A DNA stretch of 64,000 bases from Acidobacteriota bacterium (GTDB lineage Bacteria; Acidobacteriota; Holophagae; Holophagales; Holophagaceae). Location: positions 186,001-250,000 of the forward strand of contig JACPYP010000007.1 in NCBI GenBank assembly GCA_016195985.1, in the 5' to 3' direction. Positions 32,583 to 41,910 of this stretch are shown here, piece after piece. Position numbers and translations under genes: made by a program. Every line of letters begins with the position of its first letter. Positions within the stretch are counted from its first letter, which is position 1. Under the pieces are notes generated by a model, which searched no databases, was not told the DNA's origin, and was given only the letters and a program-made list of their open reading frames with translations.

Positions 32583-32933
32583 TCAGTGATGGGCGTGTCC
32601 ATGATCGTCAGCCACGGCGGCCTTGCCGATGAATTCAGGCTTGCGGCCCAGGAGGACGACCCACAGGCCATAGAGGGCCAGGACGCCGACACCCGCGGCC
32701 AGGAAGGCGGGGCGCATGGCGGCCACGGAGGCGGAGCGGAAGCCCAGCAGTCCCAGGGCAGAGCCAAAGAAGCCGACGGTGATCAAGAGAATGCCCCAGC
32801 GGGCGGCAGCCACGGGGTTCTGGCCCACCTCTTCAGGCAGGGTGCCGAGGGGGGTCTTGACCTCCCCGGCAATGTGAGTGCCCTGGAAGATCAACGTGAT
32901 GAACAAGATGAAGTAGAAAACGAGAAAGAGCAT
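32583..32933 (-). CDS. Small membrane protein with His-rich tail, unknown function
   Basis: This 116-aa protein has three hydrophobic segments: LFLVFYFILFITLIF, WGILLITVGFFGSALGLLGF and FLAAGVGVLALYGLWVVLL. The C-terminal tail DDHGHAHH could bind a metal ion. No family was recognised. It is divergent from the TetR-efflux operon and might share its control region. Confidence 0.6.
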   Translation of the reverse strand: MLFLVFYFILFITLIFQGTHIAGEVKTPLGTLPEEVGQNPVAAARWGILLITVGFFGSALGLLGFRSASVAAMRPAFLAAGVGVLALYGLWVVLLGRKPEFIGKAAVADDHGHAHH

Positions 32934-33004
32934 GAGTCACTCCAAGGGAACCAGAATCGCATGAGGCAATGTTGAGTGCGATGATTCGAGACAAAATTCC
33001 CACC

Positions 33005-33062
33005 TTGACAACATCAAACGATTGATTAACTATCGGGGTTTGGATTAATCATTCGATTGATT
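33005..33062 (+). promoter_or_regulatory. Promoter with two TetR-type operators ahead of the efflux operon
   Basis: A perfect -35 TTGACA (33005-33010) is followed by a weak -10 candidate AACTAT (33028-33033, 17-nt spacing). Operator 2, AATCATTCGATTGATT (33047-33062), is a 16-bp palindrome with 14 of 16 symmetric positions. Operator 1, CATCAAACGATTGATT (33012-33027), matches operator 2 at 13 of 16 bases and lies inside the promoter spacer. Centres are 35 bp apart. The pattern fits autorepression by the TetR protein encoded immediately downstream. Confidence 0.7.
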
Positions 33063-33084
33063 CATTCGCTCTGAGGCGGCTCCG

Positions 33085-33774
33085 ATGACACCTCCAGTCT
33101 TGCCCCAAGACACCCGAACCCGGCTCCTCGAATCAGCCATCCTTCATTTCGCCGCCAAGGGCTTCGATGGCACGGGCATCCGGGAAATCGCCAAGAGCGC
33201 CAACGCCAATTCCGCCCTGGTGGCCTATCACTTCTGCGGGAAGGAAGGGCTCTACCAGGAGGTCCTCAAGGCCATCTTTGCCCGCAAGCCATGCGCTGTC
33301 GCCGAACTGGCCGAAATCCCCCCGGCCGGCACCCCCGGGGCCCGGAAGGCCGCCCTCCGCGGATTCCAGGACTACATCCGGGCCTTCTTCCAGGAACTCA
33401 TGTCCTCCACCGGATCGGAGGATCCCGTGGGCGAGGCGGCCATGATCCTCATGGCCCGGGAGATGCAGTCGCCCAGGGCCGCCTCGGTGCCCCTGCTCAT
33501 GGAGCAGATCAAGCCCTACGTGACCAACCTGACGAACTGCCTCCAGGTGCTGCGGCCCGATCTGGACGAGGAGGCCCTCTTCTCCATGGGCGTCAGCATC
33601 CAGGGCCAGATCATCCATTTCCGGAATTCCCTGGGGATCATCCGACTCATCCGCGGGAACCCGGCCTATCCCGAAGACATCGAGAGGGTCGTCCAACACC
33701 ACATTGATTTCAGCCTGCGGGGACTTGGCGTTCCCGAGGCCTTTCCGCAGCCGAGGATCCAACCATGCTCCTGA
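33085..33774 (+). CDS. TetR-family repressor of the adjacent efflux operon
   Basis: This 229-aa regulator has an N-terminal HTH (LLESAILHFAAKGFDGTGIREIAKSANANSALVAYHF, which I read in two parts around IREIAKSA). The ligand-binding domain resembles the CecR/YbiH subgroup (FQDYIRAFFQELMSS, a HIDFSLRGLG C-terminus). Its stop lies 10 nt inside the TolC gene, so repressor, TolC, adaptor and pump form one operon. It probably represses that operon and is released by a pump substrate; the ligand is unknown. Confidence 0.9.
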   Translation: MTPPVLPQDTRTRLLESAILHFAAKGFDGTGIREIAKSANANSALVAYHFCGKEGLYQEVLKAIFARKPCAVAELAEIPPAGTPGARKAALRGFQDYIRAFFQELMSSTGSEDPVGEAAMILMAREMQSPRAASVPLLMEQIKPYVTNLTNCLQVLRPDLDEEALFSMGVSIQGQIIHFRNSLGIIRLIRGNPAYPEDIERVVQHHIDFSLRGLGVPEAFPQPRIQPCS

Positions 33775-35081
33775 TCTTTCCACCCGCGCTCCAGGCCCAG
33801 GCCCTGACGCCTCCGCCCGAAGGGGCCAAGGCCCAGACCCCGCTTTCGCTGGACCTTTCCGGCGCCCTCACCCGAGCCCGCAACGAAAACCCCATGCTCC
33901 GGGCGGCCAAGGCCCGGGTGGAAGAGCGCCGCGGCCTCATCACCAGCACCCGGGCCGATGCCCTGCCGCAGCTGACCCTCGTGGGTGATTTCACCCGGGC
34001 GCGCGACGTGTCCATCCTCAACAGCGGCTTCGCGGACAGCGCCGCCGCCTTCGGCCTGTCGCCCAATTCCCTGGTGGGGGCCCGCAGCATCTACACCGGC
34101 CAGGCCAACCTCACCCAGCCCCTGTTCTACTGGGGCAAGCTGGGCACCGCCATCGACATCGCCAAGATGGGCGAGCAGGAGGCGTCCTTCGGCTTCACCA
34201 CTTCCGAGCTGGATATCCTCCATGGCGTGGCCAAGGCCTACCTGGGCGTTCTCTCCGCCCAGGCGGAGCGGGAAGTCATCGAGTCCCGCCGCAGCACGGC
34301 CGAGCAGTTCGTGTCGGACGTGAAGGCCAAGCTGGAAGCCCAGACCGCCACGGAACTCGACCGCCTCCGGGCCGAGAGCGAGCTGCTGGCCGTCATCCCC
34401 GAAGCCCTGCAGGCCGAGGCCCAGGTGAAGCGGGCTCTGGAAGTCCTCAACGGGCAGCTGGGCCTGGATCCCAAGACGCCCCTGGCCCTGTCCCAGCTGG
34501 GCCTGCCGGAAACCGGCCCCAAGCCCGCCGGGAATGAGCGCAGCGAATTGGCCCAGCTGAGGCAGCAGGAAGCGATGTACCGCGCCAACGAGAAGATCAT
34601 CACCTCGGATCTGCGGCCCAAGTTCGACCTCAGCGCCAGCTACGGCTACCAGGCGGGCAAGACCGAGAACCTCTGGAAGGAGCCCTACGACACCTGGAAG
34701 GTGAGCGTCACGATGAAGTTCCCCATCTTCGACGGGCTGCGCAGCTCGGGCAAGCGGGCCCAGAACACGGCCCAGCTGGAACAGGTGAAGCAGGCGCGCA
34801 TCGACCGCGAGCGCTCTGTGGCCATCGAGCAGAGCACGGCCGACCGTGAGCTGGAGAAGACCATCGCTTTGAACGAGGCGGCTCGGCGCGCCCACGACGC
34901 CGCTGTCGAGGCCCTGCGCATGAGCCGCGAATCCTTCGAGCAGGGGCTCATCACCTCCCTGGATCTGCTCCAGGCTGAACGCGCCGAGCGCCAGGCGGAG
35001 AGCCAGCGGCGCCGCGCCGAGCTGGGCCTCTGGTCCGCCCGCTTCGATCAGCGCCGGTCCCTCGGCCTCCCCCCTCTTTGA
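33765..35081 (+). CDS. TolC-family outer-membrane efflux protein
   Basis: This 438-aa protein contains two repeated OEP-type helical halves (LDLSGALTRARNENPMLRAAKARVEERRG and the C-terminal ESFEQGLITSLDLLQAERAERQAE). It forms the outer-membrane duct of the RND pump encoded just downstream. Starting at the ATG at 33765 the hydrophobic leader is short (LLIFPPALQAQA), so the signal peptide is minimal or the true start lies a little upstream within the TetR gene. The gene overlaps TetR by 10 nt. Confidence 0.9.
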   Translation: MLLIFPPALQAQALTPPPEGAKAQTPLSLDLSGALTRARNENPMLRAAKARVEERRGLITSTRADALPQLTLVGDFTRARDVSILNSGFADSAAAFGLSPNSLVGARSIYTGQANLTQPLFYWGKLGTAIDIAKMGEQEASFGFTTSELDILHGVAKAYLGVLSAQAEREVIESRRSTAEQFVSDVKAKLEAQTATELDRLRAESELLAVIPEALQAEAQVKRALEVLNGQLGLDPKTPLALSQLGLPETGPKPAGNERSELAQLRQQEAMYRANEKIITSDLRPKFDLSASYGYQAGKTENLWKEPYDTWKVSVTMKFPIFDGLRSSGKRAQNTAQLEQVKQARIDRERSVAIEQSTADRELEKTIALNEAARRAHDAAVEALRMSRESFEQGLITSLDLLQAERAERQAESQRRRAELGLWSARFDQRRSLGLPPL

Positions 35082-35107
35082 CATCACAGCATTCTTTGGA
35101 GCAGACC

Positions 35108-36238
35108 ATGAACCGCAAAGCCCTTCTTCTTTACGTTGCCCTGCCCGTGGTGGTCATCGCTGGCGCGGCCACCTACCACCGCGGCCAGCGAAACAACGAA
35201 CTGAACCACCAGTCCACGGTGAAATCCGAAGGCATCGTGCCCGTCACGCTGGTGCCCGTGCAGGAGCGGAGCTTTCACTCCGCCGTGGCCTTCACCGGAA
35301 CCCTGCTGGCCGTGAACCGCGCCGAGCTGAAGGCGGAAGTCACCGGCCGGGTGACCCGCGTCGCCGTGCAGGAAGGCGATACGGTCGCCGCCGGCGCCCT
35401 GCTGGGCGCCCAGGACGAGGATGACTACCTGCTGGGCGTCCAGGCCGCCGAGGCCCAGCTGGCCCAAGCGAAGGCCCAGGCCCTGCAGGCCGCCCGCGAC
35501 AACGATCGCTCGGTGGCGCTGCTGGAGAAGCGCAGCATCACGCGACAGGCGGCCCAGCAGGCCGAGACGGCCTACAATGCCACCAAGGCGGCGGCCCAGG
35601 CTGCCGAAAGCAACCTCGGCATGGCCCGCCTCCGGCTGAAGAAGGCCCGCCTCGTGGCGCCCTTCGCCGGCCAGGTGGCCCGCCGGGCCGTCCAGCCCGG
35701 CGAGATGTTGAACCCAGGCCAGACGGCCTTCGAGGTGGTGGACAACCGCAAGCTGGAAATCCGCGCCGACCTCCCCACCGAGGCCATGGCCTCCGTGAAG
35801 GCCGGCCAGAAGGCCACGTTCCGGGCCGTGGGCCTGGATCGTCCCGTGGAAGGAAAAGTCGCCCAGGTGAGCCCCAGCCTTTCGCAGGACGGACGCACTC
35901 TGCGGGTGCGGATCGAAGTCGCCAATCTCGACGGACAGCTCAAGGGCGGCCTCTTTGTGGAGGGCGTCATTCTTAGCGAGGGCGAGGCCAAGCGGCCGGC
36001 CCTGCCTTCGACGCTCCTGAAGGCGCAGGACCGCGATGCGGAGTTGTTCGTGGCCGAGCAGTCCGTGGCCCGGCGCCGCAAGGTCGTGCTAGGCCCCGAG
36101 CAGGACGGCTTCCGTCCCGTCAGCGGACTCACGGTCGGCGATCAGGTGATCGACAACGGCAAGGACCTCGTGGGCGAAGGCAGCCGCCTGCGCGTCATTT
36201 CGGCCGCGGCCAGCGGCTCCAGCGTGGGAGGGAAGTGA
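35108..36238 (+). CDS. RND efflux periplasmic adaptor (AcrA/MexA type)
   Basis: The ATG at 35108, with GGAG seven nt upstream, gives 376 aa beginning MNRKALLLYVALPVVVIAGAA (signal or anchor segment). The lipoyl-like halves are GRVTRVAVQEGDTVAAGALL and LVAPFAGQVARRAVQPGEML, separated by a helical hairpin. Beta-barrel and membrane-proximal domains follow (FEVVDNRKLEIRADLP, DRDAELFVAEQ). It links the inner-membrane pump to TolC. A reading from a TTG at 35078 is possible but unneeded. Confidence 0.92.
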   Translation: MNRKALLLYVALPVVVIAGAATYHRGQRNNELNHQSTVKSEGIVPVTLVPVQERSFHSAVAFTGTLLAVNRAELKAEVTGRVTRVAVQEGDTVAAGALLGAQDEDDYLLGVQAAEAQLAQAKAQALQAARDNDRSVALLEKRSITRQAAQQAETAYNATKAAAQAAESNLGMARLRLKKARLVAPFAGQVARRAVQPGEMLNPGQTAFEVVDNRKLEIRADLPTEAMASVKAGQKATFRAVGLDRPVEGKVAQVSPSLSQDGRTLRVRIEVANLDGQLKGGLFVEGVILSEGEAKRPALPSTLLKAQDRDAELFVAEQSVARRRKVVLGPEQDGFRPVSGLTVGDQVIDNGKDLVGEGSRLRVISAAASGSSVGGK

Positions 36239-36241
36239 TCC

Positions 36242-39200
36242 ATGTTCCTGTCTGACCTTTCCATCCGCCGGCCTGTATTCACGGTCTGCATCATGCTGGC
36301 GCTGGTAGTGCTGGGGCTCTTCTCCGTGAAGAGCCTGGGCATCGACCAGTACCCCAATACCGACATCCCCACCGTCACCGTTTCCGTCATCTATCCCGGC
36401 GCCAGCCCCGAATCCGTCAAGCAGGATGTGGTGCGCAAGATCGAGGAAGCGGTCAATCCCATCGAGAAGATCAAGGAGATCAGCTCCACCAGCCAGGAAG
36501 GCCTGGGCACCCTCGTGGTCCAGTTCCACCTGGGCCGCAACGTGGACAACGCCCTCAACGATGTGCGCACCAAGATCGGCCAGATCCGCCGGGACCTCCC
36601 CAGCAACATCGAGGAGCCGGTCATCTCCAAGTTCGATCCGGCCCAGCTGCCGGTGCTGTCCCTGGTGGTGAAGCCCGATGCCAAGCACGCGGACATGAGT
36701 GACCGGGAACTCACGCGCATCGCCGAAGACTTCCTCAAGCGCCGCATCGAGAACATCAACGGCGTGGGCAAGGTCGATCCCGCCGGCGTCAGCACTCGGG
36801 AGATCCTCGTCAACATCGATCCCCAGAAGCTGGAGTCCCAGGGGCTCGCCCTGCAGGCCGTGAAGAGCGCCCTGGGCAGCGACACCATGGCCATTCCCAG
36901 CGGCAACCTGCTCCAGGGCAACCGCGAAGTATCCGTGAAGGTGGATGCCAAGGCCAAGTCCGTGTCCGATTTCAACCACGTCATCGTGGGCAACAAGGAA
37001 GGCCGTCCCATCGAGCTGCAGGAAGTGGCCACGATCGTGGATGGCATCAAGGAGAAGCGGAGCCTGGCCCGCCTCGACGGCAAGGATGTGGTGGCCCTGG
37101 AAATCCAGCGCCAGACCGGCGGCAACACCGTGGCCATGGTCATGGCCGTGGAGAAGGCCCTGGAGGAGCTGAAGCCCGAGCTTTCAAAGCAGGGCGTGGA
37201 AGTGGTCAAGGCCAAGGACAACGCCCGCTTCATCATCGACAACGTGGATGACGTGAATGTCTCCATCTACGTGGGCGGCATCCTCACGGTCATCATCGTC
37301 TTCTTCTTCCTGAAGAGCTGGCGCTCCACCCTCATCACCAGCCTCACCCTGCCGGTGTCCGTGATCTCGACCTTCATCATCATGCGGGCCCTGGATTTCA
37401 CGCTGAACACCATGACCCTCATGGGTCTCAGCCTGGCCATCGGCATCCTCATCGATGACGCCATCGTGGTCCGTGAAAACATCACCCGGCACGCGGAGAT
37501 GGGCAAGGACCACATTACGGCCGCTCGGGAGGGCACCGCTGAGATCGGTCCCGCCGTGATCGCCACCACCCTGTCGATTCTCGCGGTGTTCGTGCCCGTG
37601 GCCTTCATGGGCGGCATCGTGGGCAAGTTCTTCTTCCCCTTCGGCATCGTGGTGGCCTTCGCCGTCGCCGTGTCGCTGTTCGTCAGCTTCACGCTGGATC
37701 CCATGCTCAGCGCCGTGTGGCCTGATCCCGAGCATGAGAAGAGCGCCGACGGCCACGTGCACTACCAGGGCCGCAACCCCATCATGCGCAGCGTGGAGGC
37801 CTTCGGCCGCATGCTGGACCGTTGGGAAGGCCTCTACAAGAAAGCCATCGAGTGGTCCCTCAACCACCGCTGGACTGTCCTGGGCCTGGGTTTCGGCACC
37901 TGGATCTTGGCCATGGGCCTGTCGGGTTTGTTGGGCAACAACTTCATGCCCGACTATGACCGGGGCGACCTCCAGGTGACCTTCAAGGCCGAGCCCGGCT
38001 CCAGCCTCAATGCCACGCGTCAGAAAGCCCTGGCCCTGGAAAGCGCGATCAAGGCCGTTCCGGGCGTGGAGCTCACCTACACCACCATCGGCACGGGGCT
38101 TAATGGCACTGTGGATTCCGGTGGCATCTACGTGAAGCTGAAGGAGGGCCGCCGCCCCAGCCAGATCACCATCCGCCGCCAGATCCGCGAAGGCTTCCGT
38201 TCGATTCCAGGCGTGGACGCGGCCGTGGGCGCCGTGAGCGATTGGGGCATGGCCTATCCCATCATGGTGGCCGTGCAGGCTCCCGAGCGGGATGCGGTGA
38301 TCCAGGCCGTGCCCCTGGTGAAGGAGGCGCTTCGAAGCGTGCCGGGCGCCGTGGATGTCACCACCAGCCTCGACAGCGGCAAGCCGGAACTGAAGCTCGT
38401 CATCGACCGCAAGGCCGCGTCGGATCTGGGCGTAAGCCCGGCCCTGGTGGCCCAGATGGTGCGTCCCCTGGTGGATGGCGAGAAGGTGGCCAAGTACGAG
38501 GACGAAAAGGGCGAGCAGCGCGACGTGCGCGTCCGTCTGGAGGACCAGCAGCGACGCTTCACCACCCAGTTGGCCAACATGACGGTGCAGAGCACCAAGG
38601 ACCTGGGCGGCGGCAAGCATCCTCTGGTCCGCCTCAACCAGGTGGTGCGCTTCGAAGAGGGCATCGCGCCCGCCAAGCTGCAGCGCCATGACCTCATGGA
38701 CGAGGTGGAAGTCGATGCCAACTTCGACGGTTCGACCCTGGGCGAAGTGAGTGCCCTTGCGGCCAAGAAGGTGGCGGAGCTGAAGGCCAGCGGCCGCCTG
38801 CCCGAAGGGGTGCGCGTGGAATTCCTGGGCCAGACCCGCGATCAGAAAGAAACCGCGGGCTACATGGGAACCTCGCTCTTGCTGGCGGTCTTCTTCATTT
38901 ACTTCGTGCTGGCCAGCCAGTTCGAAAGCTTCAAGCTGCCGGTCGCGATCATGGCCAGCCTTCCGCTCTCCATGGTGGGCATGGTGCTCATGCTGCTCGT
39001 CACGGGCGATTCCATGTCCATGATGACCAGCATCGGCATGATTCTGCTCATGGGCCTGGTGACCAAGAACGCCATCCTCCTGGTGGACCACGCCCTGCAT
39101 CTGGAAAGGGAGGAAGGCATCTCCCGCCGCCAGGCCATCATTCGCGCAGGCACCGTGCGTTTGAGGCCCATCCTCATGACGAGCTTCGCCATGATCGGCG

Positions 39201-39442
39201 GCATGCTGCCATTGTTCCTGGCTCTGGGCGCGGGGGCGGAAATGCGCGCTCCCATGGCCCGCGCCGTGGTGGGCGGCCTCATCACCTCCACCCTGCTCAC
39301 CCTCATCGTCGTGCCCGTGTTCTTCGAGTTCATCGAGGAGCTGAGCCTGGTGAAGGGCTGGAACTGGGTCCGGCGGCGCCTGGGCATGGAAGTGCCCGAG
39401 TCTGCCGCCATCCAGCCTCAGCCGGAGGCCCCCGAGGCCTGA
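36242..39442 (+). CDS. RND multidrug-type efflux pump (AcrB/MexB superfamily)
   Basis: This 1066-aa protein has the twelve-helix RND layout with two large periplasmic loops. It opens FLSDLSIRRPVFTVCIMLAL. TM4 carries the proton-relay acidic pair in GLSLAIGILIDDAIVVREN, and the second half has TSIGMILLMGLVTKNAILLVDH. The HAE1-type features favour export of organic compounds rather than metals. It lies 3 nt after the adaptor gene and is the last gene of the TetR-controlled operon. Confidence 0.93.
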   Translation: MFLSDLSIRRPVFTVCIMLALVVLGLFSVKSLGIDQYPNTDIPTVTVSVIYPGASPESVKQDVVRKIEEAVNPIEKIKEISSTSQEGLGTLVVQFHLGRNVDNALNDVRTKIGQIRRDLPSNIEEPVISKFDPAQLPVLSLVVKPDAKHADMSDRELTRIAEDFLKRRIENINGVGKVDPAGVSTREILVNIDPQKLESQGLALQAVKSALGSDTMAIPSGNLLQGNREVSVKVDAKAKSVSDFNHVIVGNKEGRPIELQEVATIVDGIKEKRSLARLDGKDVVALEIQRQTGGNTVAMVMAVEKALEELKPELSKQGVEVVKAKDNARFIIDNVDDVNVSIYVGGILTVIIVFFFLKSWRSTLITSLTLPVSVISTFIIMRALDFTLNTMTLMGLSLAIGILIDDAIVVRENITRHAEMGKDHITAAREGTAEIGPAVIATTLSILAVFVPVAFMGGIVGKFFFPFGIVVAFAVAVSLFVSFTLDPMLSAVWPDPEHEKSADGHVHYQGRNPIMRSVEAFGRMLDRWEGLYKKAIEWSLNHRWTVLGLGFGTWILAMGLSGLLGNNFMPDYDRGDLQVTFKAEPGSSLNATRQKALALESAIKAVPGVELTYTTIGTGLNGTVDSGGIYVKLKEGRRPSQITIRRQIREGFRSIPGVDAAVGAVSDWGMAYPIMVAVQAPERDAVIQAVPLVKEALRSVPGAVDVTTSLDSGKPELKLVIDRKAASDLGVSPALVAQMVRPLVDGEKVAKYEDEKGEQRDVRVRLEDQQRRFTTQLANMTVQSTKDLGGGKHPLVRLNQVVRFEEGIAPAKLQRHDLMDEVEVDANFDGSTLGEVSALAAKKVAELKASGRLPEGVRVEFLGQTRDQKETAGYMGTSLLLAVFFIYFVLASQFESFKLPVAIMASLPLSMVGMVLMLLVTGDSMSMMTSIGMILLMGLVTKNAILLVDHALHLEREEGISRRQAIIRAGTVRLRPILMTSFAMIGGMLPLFLALGAGAEMRAPMARAVVGGLITSTLLTLIVVPVFFEFIEELSLVKGWNWVRRRLGMEVPESAAIQPQPEAPEA

Positions 39443-39483
39443 TGCCAGCGTTTTCATCGAGAAGATAAGGGCCCTTTCACCGC

Positions 39484-39531
39484 CGAGGCGCCAAGAACCG
39501 CGGACCATCTCCCGCTTTTCTTGGCGCCTCG
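39484..39531. terminator. Long inverted repeat between convergent pump and kinase genes
   Basis: Perfect 14-bp arms CGAGGCGCCAAGAA (39484-39497) and TTCTTGGCGCCTCG (39518-39531) enclose a 20-nt loop. The repeat sits between the convergent RND pump and histidine kinase genes, so it probably terminates both. The arms resemble dispersed ACCGC-GAGGCGC-type intergenic repeats seen in some other genomes; that resemblance is from memory. Confidence 0.6.
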
Positions 39532-39558
39532 GTGGTGGTTCTTGCCCTTGGCTTTCCG

Positions 39559-41853
39559 TCAGTTTTCGGAAGCTTGCCGGGCTTCCGCGTCGGCCATGGC
39601 TTCCAACACAGCCTTGCGCAGTTCCCGCACGGGGTAGGGCTTGGGCAGAAAGCGCGCCTGCCCGAGCTCCACCAGCCGCTGAGCAGCGGCGTCCGCATCG
39701 TAGCCGCTGCTGAGGATGACGGGCAGGCCAGGATGGGACTGGCGCATTTCATGGAAGGCCTCCAGGCCGTCCATGCGCGGCATGGTCAGGTCAAGCAGCG
39801 CCAGCTGGACCCGGTCCCCTACTTCGGTGAAACGGGCAAGGGCCTCGGCGCCGTCTCTGGCGCCGATGACTTCAAAGCCCATGGATTCGAGGGCGGCCAC
39901 GGCAAAATCGAGCACCATGGGTTCGTCGTCCGCCACCAGGGCCAGGCCATGGAACATCCGGCGCGGGCCTGATTCCTCTGTGAGCGGTTCGGGCAGCACC
40001 TCCTGGGTGGCCGGGAAGAAGATCCTGAAGAGGGTTCCGCTCCCCGGCGAACTCTTGATGTGGATGCCGGCGCGATGCGTTTTCAGGATGCCATGGATGG
40101 CCGAGAGGCCAAGCCCGTGTCCGGTCTGCTTGGTGGTGAAGAATGGGTCGAAGATCCGCTCGACCAGCTCGGCTTCCATGCCGCAGCCTGTGTCCGAGAC
40201 TTCCAGGATGGCGAAGGAGCCCGGCTCCAGGCCTTGAGTGGGACAGACGGCTTCCAGGGCTGCCGGATCGAGGTGTTCCACCCTGGTGCTCAGGGTGATG
40301 GTGCCTTCGTGCGGCCCGATGGCTTCGGCGGCGTTGGTGACCAGGTTCAGCATCACCTGCTGGATCTGGGCGGCGTCCGCGAGTATGGGTGGGACATTGG
40401 GAGCCAGCCTCAGGGCCAGGGTGGTCTTCTTTGAGAGGGTCACGTGCAGGAGGTGACTCATTTCCGTGACGGTGAGATTGAGGTTGAGGGGTTTGACCAG
40501 GAAATGCCCGCGCCCGGAATAAGCCAGCATCTGCCGGGTGAGGTCCGCGGCCTTCTGCACCGCCATTTCCGCCTGTTCCAGCGGCCTTCGGGCCGGTCCG
40601 CTCTGATCGATCTGGGCCTGAGCGAGGTTCAGGTTGCCCAGCACCGCGGCCAGAAGGTTGTTGAAGTCGTGGGCGATGCCGCCCGCGAGCACGCCAAGGC
40701 TTTCCAGGCGCTGCGAGTTCAGCAGGGCCTCCTGGGTGCGGCGCTGCTCCTCTTCGCGCTGGGCCAGAGCCAGGCCCGTGCGGCCCAGTTCGTCGCCCAG
40801 CTGGGCCACTTCGCGGGAGGCGGCGCGGAGCTCGGGCCGGTGGTACAGATCTCCGCGGCCGATGTGGCGGGAAGCCTGCACCAGCTGCCGGATGGGCGTG
40901 GCGATCACGCGCGTCCCCATGGCGCGGGCGGCCAGCAGGGCCAGGGCGCCGGTGACCAGGAGCAGGAGCATGTTCCGGCGGTCGGCCCTCAGGCTTTCGC
41001 CGAGCACCTGGGACTCAGGCCGGCCGACCTGGATGTACAGGTAGGGCCGGGTCTGGCCGGTGGTCCGGATCTGCCGGAAAGCGAATAACGTGTTGCGGCC
41101 GTCCCGCCTGGGAGCCCAGTAGGTGCCTTCCTCCTCGGAGCCCATGATGTGGGCGCCCTGGTCCCCCGGCAGCTTCCCGCCCACCAGGGTGCCGTACTGG
41201 CCGGCGATGTGGGAGCGGTGGAAGAGCACCGTGCCCGCATGGTCCGCCACCAGGAGGGAGGTCTCGCCGGGCAGTTTGGAGGGGACGAACAAGTCGCCAT
41301 AGTTGTCCACTTCGTAGGCCGCCGCCAGCACGGCGATGGGCTCGCCCCGCTCGTTCATGACCGGCAGCGCGAAGTGGAGCACCTGGGCTCCCGTGGTCCG
41401 GGCGATAACGTACTCGCCCACGGAAAAGCGTCTGGTTTCCAGGGCCTCCCAGAAATACTTGCGGTCCTTCATCACCAGGTTGGCGGTGGGAACGGCGGAG
41501 GCGAGCAGGTTCCCTTCCGGATCCAGGGCCAACAGGTTCGAGAAAGTCGGATCCTCCTTGTGAAGGGCCTGGAGGATGCGACCGAAAGCGGGGCCATCGC
41601 CCCGCCGCAGTTCAGGGAAGAGCGACAGCGTGGTGAGGATCGCCCGGGCGGAGCTGGTGACTTGGTTCTGCTGGTGGGCCAGATCGTTGGTCATCTGGAG
41701 CAGCTGTTCCTGGGCCCGCACCTTGGCCTCCCGGCGGCGCTGGAGGTTCGAGGCGTACTGGATGGTCAGGGCGGGGAGCAGGGCGAGCAGCACCACCCAG
41801 GTCAAGTGGGCGCCAAGGCTCCATCTGCGTTTCGTCGGACCCGTGGGGGTCAT
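39559..41853 (-). CDS. Membrane hybrid histidine kinase with C-terminal receiver domain
   Basis: This 764-aa protein has TM1 (HLTWVVLLALLPALTIQYA), a periplasmic region of about 250 aa with dCACHE features (DRKYFWEALETRRFSVGEYV) and TM2 (MLLLLVTGALALLAARA). A HAMP-like segment follows, then HisKA (LAGGIAHDFNNLLAAVLGN), HATPase_c (LVTNAAEAIGPHEG, VSDTGCGM, GHGLGLSAIHGI) and a receiver (LALVADDEPMV, LLDLTMPRMDG, PKPY). It senses an extracellular small molecule and autophosphorylates. The output regulator is not adjacent. It is divergent from mfd, 57 nt away. Confidence 0.9.
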   Translation of the reverse strand: MTPTGPTKRRWSLGAHLTWVVLLALLPALTIQYASNLQRRREAKVRAQEQLLQMTNDLAHQQNQVTSSARAILTTLSLFPELRRGDGPAFGRILQALHKEDPTFSNLLALDPEGNLLASAVPTANLVMKDRKYFWEALETRRFSVGEYVIARTTGAQVLHFALPVMNERGEPIAVLAAAYEVDNYGDLFVPSKLPGETSLLVADHAGTVLFHRSHIAGQYGTLVGGKLPGDQGAHIMGSEEEGTYWAPRRDGRNTLFAFRQIRTTGQTRPYLYIQVGRPESQVLGESLRADRRNMLLLLVTGALALLAARAMGTRVIATPIRQLVQASRHIGRGDLYHRPELRAASREVAQLGDELGRTGLALAQREEEQRRTQEALLNSQRLESLGVLAGGIAHDFNNLLAAVLGNLNLAQAQIDQSGPARRPLEQAEMAVQKAADLTRQMLAYSGRGHFLVKPLNLNLTVTEMSHLLHVTLSKKTTLALRLAPNVPPILADAAQIQQVMLNLVTNAAEAIGPHEGTITLSTRVEHLDPAALEAVCPTQGLEPGSFAILEVSDTGCGMEAELVERIFDPFFTTKQTGHGLGLSAIHGILKTHRAGIHIKSSPGSGTLFRIFFPATQEVLPEPLTEESGPRRMFHGLALVADDEPMVLDFAVAALESMGFEVIGARDGAEALARFTEVGDRVQLALLDLTMPRMDGLEAFHEMRQSHPGLPVILSSGYDADAAAQRLVELGQARFLPKPYPVRELRKAVLEAMADAEARQASEN

Positions 41854-41910
41854 GGATCCTGACCTTTCTGAAAGACACCCGCCGCATCATCGGGCAATCT
41901 GTAGGGATCT

